From IMG/VR virus record IMGVR_UViG_3300044858_003120, positions 1-20,494 of that record: a stretch of 20,494 bases of DNA. The stretch is one strand, 5' to 3'. Shown here piece by piece: positions 9,034 to 14,437 of the stretch. The notes beneath the pieces are model-generated. The model made no database searches. It was not told the origin of the DNA and saw only the letters and a list, made by a program, of their open reading frames with translations. Position 1 is the first letter of the stretch, and each line of letters begins with the position of its first letter. The position numbers were made by a program, and so were the translations under genes. This DNA is from a virus.

Positions 9034-9628
9034 AGCTCCAAAATTTTGCTACGAGAGAAAATCAAGTGTTCCCCCACAGGGATGGTGGGTAAATTGTCCA
9101 ATTGTAAACGAGCCTGTCCGTGGGGGCGATTGGCATGATATGGTTACGAATTGCGAAAAGCTTTTAATCTCCAAGGGTATTACCCCGCCCGTAGATCTTG
9201 TGTCACAAATAGAACACAATCTTTGTGACAGGATGGCTGGAAACGAAAACTGTGTGCCGTGTACCCAAGAAAAACAAACTTTGGGGTTCTCTCAAATTGT
9301 CCGATGGGTCAAGGCGATGTATCACTTTGCCAAAGACAACAAGTTCCAGCTAGTCGATCAAGAGGAGGCGGAGCGCAGGGCCAAGATTTGCGCGGCCTGT
9401 CCACATCAAATTGCCACTTCTGGCTGTTGGGGATGCAAGGGTATTGCTGGAATGCTTCCGCATATCGCTGGAGCAAGAAAGACTTCTTATGATATGCAAC
9501 TAAAGGCTTGCGGGGTTTGTGGATGTTATAATGCGGTCTCTGTCCATCTTCCAGTTGATGCACAGGGTGGAGAAGGATTGAATTTCCCAGCATTTTGCTG
9601 GAAGGCTACGCCACCTCAAATCGGGTAA
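9026..9628 (+). CDS. Cysteine-rich zinc-knuckle protein, function unknown
   Basis: I use ATG at 9026, with GGAG 10 bases upstream, rather than TTG at 9020. The 200-residue product has fourteen cysteines. They include CVPC (76-79), CAACPH (122-127), GCWGC (133-137) and ACGVCGC (161-167), and then Cys191, a set able to bind two or more zinc ions or an iron-sulphur cluster. No catalytic motif is visible. Similar Cys-rich proteins occur in phages, but I cannot name a function. It follows the HTH gene with an 8-base overlap and its end overlaps dnaB tail-to-tail by 23 bases. A nucleic-acid-binding accessory role is a guess. Confidence 0.75.
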   Translation: MNEAPKFCYERKSSVPPQGWWVNCPIVNEPVRGGDWHDMVTNCEKLLISKGITPPVDLVSQIEHNLCDRMAGNENCVPCTQEKQTLGFSQIVRWVKAMYHFAKDNKFQLVDQEEAERRAKICAACPHQIATSGCWGCKGIAGMLPHIAGARKTSYDMQLKACGVCGCYNAVSVHLPVDAQGGEGLNFPAFCWKATPPQIG

Positions 9629-10910
9629 TCGCCTTGTTGAAGCTCATGTTGGCCACGCCTGTCGGGCCGTCCCTATGCTTGCCGACAATAAACTCCATGG
9701 TGGGATTCTGTTCGTGGTCTTGAGCATCTTCGCTGTGAAGCATGATGACGATATCTGAGTCTTGCTCGATTGCTCCAGATCCCTTGAGGTCTGAAAGGCT
9801 GGGGCGTCCTCCGCGCTTGTCTGGGTCGCGGTTGAGTTGAGCCAGCACCAGAACAGGAACCTTGAGGGTCTTGGCCAGATCCTTAATACCGCCGCTAATC
9901 TCTTCCACCTCGCACACACGGTTGTCTTTTCCACGCTTGCTGTCGCCTTTGACCAACTGGAGGTAGTCAATGATGATAAGATCTAGAGGTGTGCGTTGAT
10001 GGGCGCGGCGAGCTACCGCCTTGAGATAGCCGATAGATTTGGCCGAGCTATCGTCGCAGATGATTTCGGATGCTTGGATTTCCTGAACCGCCCGTCCAAG
10101 GGATTGTTTTTGATGTGGGGTTACCCGACCAGAAAGGATGTCAGCAGCGCCAACACGCGCCCGCGAGCGGATCATGCGCTCCATGAGGGCAACGCTTGTC
10201 ATCTCCAAAGAGAAGATCAAGACCCGCTTCTTTTGGTTGAGTGCCACGTTTTCGGCAATTTGAAGGGCGCTGGCCGTCTTGCCAACTGCTGGTCTCGCAG
10301 CCAAGACAACCATATCTCCACCGCGCAAGCCAAACATGAGAAGATCATCCAGAGGTGTAATACCTGTGCGAATACCGATGCAGGGTTTTCCTGCAATCGT
10401 GGATTCGATATTCTGGGCAGCACGATCCAAGGCGTTGTTGATGGATAGCTTGCTGCCGTCATCCATCTCGTAGTCAGCCCGCATGACGGTGGTCTCTGAC
10501 CAGTTCTTGAGTTCTTCAATCTTTAGCTCGCGGTCTCTGGCCTTATGAACCATGTCATTGGCCAAGTATTCCAACGACCTTCTGTAGCGGGCTTCTTCCA
10601 GCTTGGGGTAGTAGCGTTTCCAGTTGTTATGGGCTACACATGAAGTTGCAACTTCTGTAATCTTTTGTTCACCCCCGACGATATCGTATTCGTTGGCGGC
10701 TTCGATCTCTCCCTTAACATTAATAATGTCAGCCTGCATCCCCTTGGCGATACAACGCATGACCGCCCGAAAGACGATCTTATTCTCCTGAAGGTAGAAA
10801 TGATCTTCCTTTATGGATAAAAGGATCTCACGCTGATCCTCTGACGGGGCATGACAGAGGCAGGAAAGGATGGCGGTTTCGGCGGATGGTTCAAAGATGA
10901 CTTCTTGCAT
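9606..10910 (-). CDS. dnaB: Replicative DNA helicase, DnaB type
   Basis: The 434-residue protein is a hexameric 5'-3' helicase that unwinds DNA ahead of the replisome. The N-terminal helical domain (~1-110) starts PSAETAILSCL, the usual DnaB opening. The RecA-like domain contains Walker A ARPAVGKT (205-212), the catalytic Glu236 in SLEM, and Walker B LIIIDY (311-316). It also has the H3 motif LAQLNRDPDKR (356-366), the GSGAIEQDSD motif (377-386) and a KHRDGPTG arginine-finger segment (411-418). All key residues are present and length is normal. The start is 8 bases downstream of the glycosyltransferase-like gene, with no good Shine-Dalgarno site. No primase or loader gene sits beside it, though the winged-helix protein at 14438 could act with it. 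Confidence 0.93.
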   Translation of the reverse strand: MQEVIFEPSAETAILSCLCHAPSEDQREILLSIKEDHFYLQENKIVFRAVMRCIAKGMQADIINVKGEIEAANEYDIVGGEQKITEVATSCVAHNNWKRYYPKLEEARYRRSLEYLANDMVHKARDRELKIEELKNWSETTVMRADYEMDDGSKLSINNALDRAAQNIESTIAGKPCIGIRTGITPLDDLLMFGLRGGDMVVLAARPAVGKTASALQIAENVALNQKKRVLIFSLEMTSVALMERMIRSRARVGAADILSGRVTPHQKQSLGRAVQEIQASEIICDDSSAKSIGYLKAVARRAHQRTPLDLIIIDYLQLVKGDSKRGKDNRVCEVEEISGGIKDLAKTLKVPVLVLAQLNRDPDKRGGRPSLSDLKGSGAIEQDSDIVIMLHSEDAQDHEQNPTMEFIVGKHRDGPTGVANMSFNKAITRFEVA

Positions 10911-10918
10911 AGGAAGCG

Positions 10919-11929
10919 TTAGACAGCCTCTTGGGCCTTTCGTTCACGCTTTCTTTGCAAAATTTCCATCATCGCCTGCCTGCGGCGTTCGCGCTCCACT
11001 TCCGAGATTACCCGCTTTTTCTTGGTTTTTTGGGGCGGTTTACGCACCACTTCTGAGGCTTTATCGCAAACTGTCCCCACTTGTGCATCATTGCTGACAC
11101 TTTGCTCTAATCCCATCGAATTCGATGGGGTATTTAATCCCGTTGAATCTGACGGCATTGAAAATCCCTCTTGTGCCATTTTGTGGAGAGATCCGTCTTT
11201 ACACCCGTGGATGACCACTGCTTGGCTGGAGATGATTCGGTCTGGGCAAGTAACACCCTGAACCGCTTGGGCTTCGGGGTCTTCAGCGTAGAAAACAATT
11301 TTCCCGTCCTTCCACTGGTAGTTAACACTTTTCCAATAGGTTCGGATAAGTGGTGTGTCGCGGCCAATCTCCATAAAGTTCCATCGGCAACGAACATCCC
11401 AAGGCTCTGGAACGTTTCCCGATTCCCTATAGGCCAAATTGTAAGTTGATAAAGATTGGGCTGAAGGACAAAAGTCTAAGAAATTAGGAGGGTAGACCGC
11501 ACTGCCCACAATCATTTTGTAGATATTCTTTCCATTGGAAGCCATTCCGCCTTCGTAGAGATGACCAAGGATACCAACCTGTTTGTGATATTCGGCGTCG
11601 AGATCATCAACCCAACCCTCTTTCATCGGAACGCAGTCTGGCTCCCAGAAGTAGAATGGGGTATTGGTCGAATACATGGCAGCAGCCACATCGGCAAACA
11701 TCTGGTTGGGGCCAAGGGGCCAGCCATCAAATCCGTCTTGGACAAACAATTGGTCTACTTCGGGAAAACTTTTCTTTAGTTCATGGATGATATCAGAGGC
11801 TCCAGATGTATCCTTCGTACAGCATAAAGTCGCCTTATGTCGCATATTGATGCCAAAAGCTGTAATCGCCTTGGCCGACTCCATGGCTAATTCGGCATCC
11901 CCATTGTGATAAGCAAAAGCAATATTCAC
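10919..11929 (-). CDS. Glycosyltransferase-like (GT-A fold) protein with a basic C-terminal tail
   Basis: The protein has 336 residues with a GTG start at 11929, supported by a 4-base overlap with the upstream stop. Residues 1-245 resemble phage GT-A-type transferases. They include an N-terminal AFAYHNGD strand, WPLGPNQMFADVAAA, then FYFWEPDCVPMKEGWVDDLDAEY (93-114), where EPDCVP takes the place of the metal-binding DxD motif. VIHGCKDGSL (239-248) supplies a possible second histidine ligand. Such enzymes could transfer a sugar to phage DNA bases, virion protein or a host surface; the target is unknown. After ~255 comes a low-complexity linker and then a highly charged Lys/Arg tail (301-333), which might bind nucleic acid. 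It sits directly upstream of dnaB. Confidence 0.65.
   Translation of the reverse strand: MNIAFAYHNGDAELAMESAKAITAFGINMRHKATLCCTKDTSGASDIIHELKKSFPEVDQLFVQDGFDGWPLGPNQMFADVAAAMYSTNTPFYFWEPDCVPMKEGWVDDLDAEYHKQVGILGHLYEGGMASNGKNIYKMIVGSAVYPPNFLDFCPSAQSLSTYNLAYRESGNVPEPWDVRCRWNFMEIGRDTPLIRTYWKSVNYQWKDGKIVFYAEDPEAQAVQGVTCPDRIISSQAVVIHGCKDGSLHKMAQEGFSMPSDSTGLNTPSNSMGLEQSVSNDAQVGTVCDKASEVVRKPPQKTKKKRVISEVERERRRQAMMEILQRKRERKAQEAV
11112..11129. repeat. 18-base perfect palindrome within the glycosyltransferase-like gene
   Basis: CCCATCGAATTCGATGGG reads the same on both strands with no central spacer. It lies in the part of the gene that encodes the low-complexity linker, where protein sequence is probably free to vary. 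It could be a binding site for a dimeric protein, or a chance result of the SNSMG-type coding repeat. There is no T-run after it on either strand, so a terminator is unlikely. Confidence 0.55.
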
Positions 11930-12117
11930 TGTGCGTCGAAGTTGAGCGGCCAGCTAGGATGGATAGGGTCTTCCAAGCGAATACGAACGTTATTATATCC
12001 TTTACCTGTCAGCTTTTCGGACTCAAAAGTTGCCTCTTCCTTACTCAGTCCAGAGGCGTGAAGTTCCACAATTTTCTCTCCGTGGCACACAATGTAAGTT
12101 TTATTACTTTCGCTCAT
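11926..12117 (-). CDS. Small unknown protein, 63 residues
   Basis: The ATG at 12117 overlaps the stop of the preceding gene (ATGA), which decides the start over the longer in-frame ORF reaching 12171. The product begins MSESNKTYIVCHGEKIVELH and contains a helical segment, LSKEEATFESEKLTGKGY, followed by NNVRIRLED. It looks like a small alpha-beta protein with no motif I recognise. It is translationally linked to the glycosyltransferase-like gene downstream through a GTGA overlap, so the two may be expressed at a fixed ratio. Confidence 0.65.
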   Translation of the reverse strand: MSESNKTYIVCHGEKIVELHASGLSKEEATFESEKLTGKGYNNVRIRLEDPIHPSWPLNFDAQ

Positions 12118-12338
12118 TTTTTCTTTTTTTTCTCTGATTGATTGATGTATTTTTGAAAGGATTCGGCGCAATCTCTGGCCATCTCGATTTCTGATTCTGG
12201 GTCAAAGAAGTAACCGCCACGTTCAGCGAACAACGCTTCCATTGGCATGGGGGTTCCTCGACGGAACCGTGGGCCAACAACGAATGGGGAAACAGAGTCT
12301 TCATTGATTACTGTAAGAACTACTTTGAATCGGGCCAT
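12114..12338 (-). CDS. Small unknown protein, 74 residues, lysine-rich C-terminus
   Basis: I use ATG at 12338 rather than the TTG at 12347. The product (MARFKVVLTVINEDSVSPFVV...) starts with a beta strand, continues through FRRGTPMPMEALFAERGGYFF, and ends in a helix with KKKKK at the C-terminus. The A/T run coding for that tail (12118-12130) also serves as the region before the next start codon. It overlaps its upstream neighbour by 19 bases and its downstream neighbour by 4. No function can be assigned. Confidence 0.6.
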   Translation of the reverse strand: MARFKVVLTVINEDSVSPFVVGPRFRRGTPMPMEALFAERGGYFFDPESEIEMARDCAESFQKYINQSEKKKKK

Positions 12339-12508
12339 GGTGTCCAATACTTAATCACACGTTCAAGTATATGTCCAATCCCGCTCCATCCATGGTGGGG
12401 GTGGTAATGGCAGGCCCATTTCAATGGAGGGTTTGACTCATCGTTTTTGATGAGGTAGATTCCCTCTGCATCGGGTTTTGTATTATTGTAATCGTTCCAA
12501 GTAATCAT
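12320..12508 (-). CDS. DUF551-like small protein
   Basis: The 62-residue product reads MITWNDYNNTKPDAEGIYLI, then a middle segment rich in His and Trp (HYHPHHGW), and ends VIKYWTPWPD. The plan of an N-terminal W....P..G.Y/V...., then a C-terminal V..W.P.P, matches DUF551-type proteins, short phage and enterobacterial proteins of unknown function. It is the first gene of the leftward helicase operon. It faces the HNH gene head to head with only 7 bases between the two start codons, so its promoter must lie inside the neighbouring coding sequence. Confidence 0.6.
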   Translation of the reverse strand: MITWNDYNNTKPDAEGIYLIKNDESNPPLKWACHYHPHHGWSGIGHILERVIKYWTPWPDSK

Positions 12509-12515
12509 AGTAGGT

Positions 12516-12920
12516 ATGACAAGAAAAACTCCACTTCGTTCAAAAACCCCATTAAGCAGGAATCAGCCACTTAAGCGCAGCGGAAGGTTGCGGAGCGCAT
12601 CCCCCAAACGCCAGCGTGAATACAATGAGTATGCAAAGGTAAAGAAAGCCTACTTGGCACTGCATCCCATATGCGAGAAATGTAAGAAGGCGAAGAGTCA
12701 AGACATCCATCATAAGGCGGGTAGGATTGGTCGCTACCTTTGCGACTATAGCCTGTTTGCCGCGCTTTGTCGGGGATGCCATGATTGGTGCCACGCTAAC
12801 GGGCGCGAAGCCCGCAAACAAGGTTGGATCATTGATACATTTCATACTCTTCAAGATCCCTCTCCAGAAGCTTCATCAGTTCAATCTCATAGCCAAAATC
12901 AGGTTCATACTGCCGAATAA
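12516..12920 (+). CDS. HNH endonuclease with zinc-binding cysteines
   Basis: The protein has 134 residues. The first ~35 are very basic (RKTPLRSKTPLSRN...KRSGRLRS), a usual start for phage HNH proteins and likely to contact DNA. The catalytic region has CEKC (53-56), DIHHKAGR (63-70), with the HH pair as the active centre, and LCRGCHDWCHANG (84-96), whose second Cys pair completes the zinc site. It may cut DNA during packaging or replication, or be a free-standing homing nuclease. Unlike its neighbours it runs rightward alone. Its last ~30 codons overlap the lipoprotein gene on the other strand and carry no family motif. Confidence 0.82.
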   Translation: MTRKTPLRSKTPLSRNQPLKRSGRLRSASPKRQREYNEYAKVKKAYLALHPICEKCKKAKSQDIHHKAGRIGRYLCDYSLFAALCRGCHDWCHANGREARKQGWIIDTFHTLQDPSPEASSVQSHSQNQVHTAE

Positions 12921-13119
12921 GTGGGTTCCAGATCTTACCTTTGGGTGCCGTCCAGTTGCGGAAGGCATCAACGGCATTAACCCAGCTAGTCTCCAAAGGA
13001 GCATTCCACTCATACTCTGGTGGGAAGTTCCAAGGATAGGGTCGGGGTGGATAGGAAACACAACCACTTGTAATAAGTAATGCTATTACTATCCCTGCTC
13101 TTTGAAGTCGTAGAACCAT
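12829..13119 (-). CDS. Proline-rich putative lipoprotein
   Basis: This 96-residue protein is preceded by a strong AGGAGG 5-6 bases before ATG 13119. It begins with a basic N-region and a hydrophobic stretch, then LLITSGC: a lipobox-like end with Cys20 as the possible lipidated residue, although Thr at -3 is not ideal. The mature part opens with a proline-rich segment (PPRPYPWNFPPEY) and ends in a charged helix (ELMKLLERDLEEYE). Short proline-rich lipoproteins are typical of phage outer-membrane spanins (Rz1), but no endolysin or holin is adjacent, so that role is speculative. It overlaps the upstream gene by 31 bases and the HNH gene tail-to-tail by 92. Confidence 0.68.
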   Translation of the reverse strand: MVLRLQRAGIVIALLITSGCVSYPPRPYPWNFPPEYEWNAPLETSWVNAVDAFRNWTAPKGKIWNPLIRQYEPDFGYEIELMKLLERDLEEYEMYQ

Positions 13120-13739
13120 AGCTCCTCCTCGCTTTCGCTAACCCATCTGCTGCCTGTATGCTCGCAGCTAAACTCTTGGCTAAAGACCCTCCAGTCGGGT
13201 TTCATGGGGAATTGTTTGGCAATAAACGATCCCCCATCCATCCACAACACACGATTGTTGGGTTGTAAAAAATATTGACCACCTTCTCCCACCAGCACAT
13301 GACCGCACTTATGCCCAGCCGCCATCTCGCCGTAGCCAGAGGTATAATGAGGCCCGAAGCACCAGTCCAAGGTAAACATATACTTTGCTTTTTCAAAGGT
13401 TTTGTTCTTTAGCATTACGTTCGCTGCCCGATTCTTGCAGTAGTCCAAGATGTTAACAGAGCAATAGTAGCTCATAGAATCCCATAGCTGTATCCAATCT
13501 AGTGGGTAAGACGATCCTCCCGTATCCTCTGCATGGAGATAATGGATTGGAACACGGGCATGCTGGCTTCCGTATTCAGTCATTACACTAAACAACCCAC
13601 ACCGTTGGGGAATCGAGGTGAAGGCAAATACCTCGACAAGTTGTCTTTCCCTGCTGACACATGGTTCAAGATCGTAAAAGAATCCCTCATCTACAAAAGC
13701 AAAGAAGGTGGGGATATTGACGTTGAGATAGTTACTCAT
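13089..13739 (-). CDS. Unknown 216-residue phage protein, Trp/Tyr/Cys-rich
   Basis: The product starts MSNYLNVNIPTFFAFVDEGF. It has several aromatic-rich beta-type segments, including VEVFAFTSIPQRCGLFSVMT, WIQLWDSMSYYCSVNILDYC, YMFTLDWCFG, GHKCGHVLVGEGGQYFLQPNNRVLW and a C-terminal SQEFSCEHTG. I recall similar proteins only as hypothetical phage proteins. No signal peptide or catalytic motif is evident. Its ATG overlaps the upstream stop (ATGA) and its end overlaps the lipoprotein gene, so all three leftward genes are one transcription unit. Confidence 0.75.
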   Translation of the reverse strand: MSNYLNVNIPTFFAFVDEGFFYDLEPCVSRERQLVEVFAFTSIPQRCGLFSVMTEYGSQHARVPIHYLHAEDTGGSSYPLDWIQLWDSMSYYCSVNILDYCKNRAANVMLKNKTFEKAKYMFTLDWCFGPHYTSGYGEMAAGHKCGHVLVGEGGQYFLQPNNRVLWMDGGSFIAKQFPMKPDWRVFSQEFSCEHTGSRWVSESEEELWFYDFKEQG

Positions 13740-14017
13740 TGGTCGGCAATTTTACGCAGGAGTCTGGTCTGTTCCCGCAGTTCATAAAGTTGATTGTTGG
13801 CTGCAATCTCCGCACTCATACGGGCGTTTGATTCCGCCAACTCCGCATTAATACGACGAAGGGTAGAAAGATAGGTGTCCTCTTTGGGTTTGATATCCAC
13901 AGATCCACTGATGACCTGTATCCGCCCCGAATCCAAATCATAGACTGTCCCGTTGAACGATCCGTCTTGTGCCTGAATATTAGCTGTTAGTAGTAATACT
14001 ATTAGTAGTGGTTTCAT
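13736..14017 (-). CDS. Exported small coiled-coil protein
   Basis: I set the start at ATG 14017. The 93-residue product then begins MKPLLIVLLLTANIQAQDGS, a textbook signal peptide with likely cleavage at A-Q. Next come a short beta segment (NGTVYDLDSGRIQVISGSVDI) and a coiled coil of ~45 residues (TLRRINAELAESNARMSAEI...LREQTRLLRKI). The frame stays open to 14197 (ATG also at 14050 and 14182), but those starts would bury the signal. A periplasmic coiled coil followed two genes later by a proline-rich lipoprotein recalls an inner/outer spanin pair, though i-spanins normally keep an uncleaved anchor. It ends in an ATGA overlap. Confidence 0.68.
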   Translation of the reverse strand: MKPLLIVLLLTANIQAQDGSFNGTVYDLDSGRIQVISGSVDIKPKEDTYLSTLRRINAELAESNARMSAEIAANNQLYELREQTRLLRKIADQ

Positions 14018-14024
14018 AAAGAGA

Positions 14025-14123
14025 TTGGAAGCGGGGTGGCGCAACTTCATTGGCCCCCAAGCCTTTGAAGTTTTCGCATTTTCATGCCGAGTCTCCCCGC
14101 CTCCAAAAATTGGGAGAGGACTC
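14025..14123 (-). promoter_or_regulatory. Structured leader upstream of the leftward exported-protein gene, candidate cis-regulatory RNA
   Basis: Arms 14025-14036 and 14095-14106 pair over 12 positions. The single A-C mismatch on the plus strand becomes a G-U pair on the minus strand, so the stem is complete in leftward RNA. It encloses two hairpins: 14043-14048 with 14067-14072 (plus inner 14050-14053 with 14057-14060), and 14076-14079 with 14084-14087. Together they form a three-way-junction shape. A competing hairpin, 14089-14097 with 14112-14123, shares bases with the main stem. The structure ends 7 bases before the ATG at 14017, so folding could control access to the start. It matches no riboswitch class that I recognise. 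Confidence 0.42.
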
Positions 14124-14174
14124 AGGTCGCTCAACCCCGCATTCGCAGTGTTGCCCTCAATGATCCCCTCCGAA

Positions 14175-14188
14175 GTATCCATAGATAC
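14175..14188. repeat. Small perfect hairpin with 5-base stem
   Basis: GTATC and GATAC flank a 4-base loop. It sits between the structured leader and the GC-rich hairpin at 14199-14211 and may form part of the same leftward leader RNA. Too small to interpret alone. Confidence 0.4.
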
Positions 14189-14198
14189 ATAGACCACA

Positions 14199-14226
14199 GC
14201 CCCTTCGGGGCGTTCAATGTTTTTTT
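14199..14226 (+). terminator. GC hairpin followed by a T-run, possible rightward terminator
   Basis: GCCCC-TTC-GGGGC (14199-14211) forms a tight hairpin. It is followed on the plus strand by 8 bases and then seven Ts (14220-14226). The gap between stem and T-run is longer than in an ideal intrinsic terminator. No rightward gene ends nearby; the closest is the HNH gene at 12920. It could therefore stop read-through from that gene, end a short plus-strand RNA, or simply be a leader hairpin for the leftward genes. Confidence 0.4.
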
Positions 14227-14258
14227 GAGCATTTTTCCGCTTGCCATGTCTTACCCTT

Positions 14259-14289
14259 TGTGAGAAGTTAAAACAGTCTGATGTGAGAA
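14259..14289 (+). repeat. Two direct copies of TGTGAGAA
   Basis: TGTGAGAA occurs at 14259-14266 and again at 14282-14289, 23 bases apart start to start, about two helical turns. The second copy is the outer end of the left arm of the inverted repeat. Its inverse (TTCTCA) occurs at 14387-14392. The arrangement resembles a set of operator or initiator sites in front of the rightward replication-type genes. Confidence 0.4.
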
Positions 14290-14398
14290 CCCAGACGATT
14301 TAATATGAACACTACTCTAACAATAAATATTAATCTGCCATTCAAGTGGCGGGGTGAGGGAGCATCTAGCAGTGTTCATTGTCGGGTTCTCAATCATC
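14280..14398 (+). repeat. Nested inverted repeat upstream of the rightward operon
   Basis: TGAGAACCC (14284-14292) pairs perfectly with GGGTTCTCA (14384-14392), and ATGAACACT (14305-14313) pairs with AGTGTTCAT (14371-14379). GAC 14294-14296 pairs with GTC 14381-14383, and GATG 14280-14283 with CATC 14395-14398. Inside, CTGCCA (14335-14340) and TGGCGG (14347-14352) close a 6-base loop with one G-U pair that exists only in plus-strand RNA. The whole unit is ~119 bases and ends 39 bases before ATG 14438. It could be a regulatory leader RNA, a protein-binding array or a replication origin; the sequence cannot decide between these. Confidence 0.55.
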
Positions 14399-14421
14399 CC
14401 ACGCCCCGTCATTTGAGTGGC
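14339..14421 (+). repeat. Imperfect 12-base direct repeat, CATTYRAGTGGC
   Basis: CATTCAAGTGGC (14339-14350) and CATTTGAGTGGC (14410-14421) match at 10 of 12 positions and are 71 bases apart. The first lies in the inner hairpin of the inverted repeat and the second just after the outer arm, close to the rightward start codon. They could be repeat protein-binding sites. Confidence 0.4.
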
Positions 14422-14437
14422 AATTTTATTTATTGCT

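Noticed and set aside
14027-14104. tRNA-like outline (GC stem, three arms, about 78 bases)
   Set aside because: No TTCRA-type T-loop, no correct D-arm and no anticodon stem of 5 pairs; the main stem is longer than the 7 pairs of a tRNA. Treated as a leader structure.
14018-14197. N-terminal extension of the exported coiled-coil gene
   Set aside because: The frame is open, but starting upstream would bury the signal peptide, and the added residues (Gly/Arg/Pro-rich) look like translated structured DNA.
14278-14289. CTGATGTGAGAA resembling the hammerhead ribozyme core
   Set aside because: The core needs CTGATGA, a stem and GAAA flanked by two further stems; the A is replaced by T and the required stems are not in the right places.
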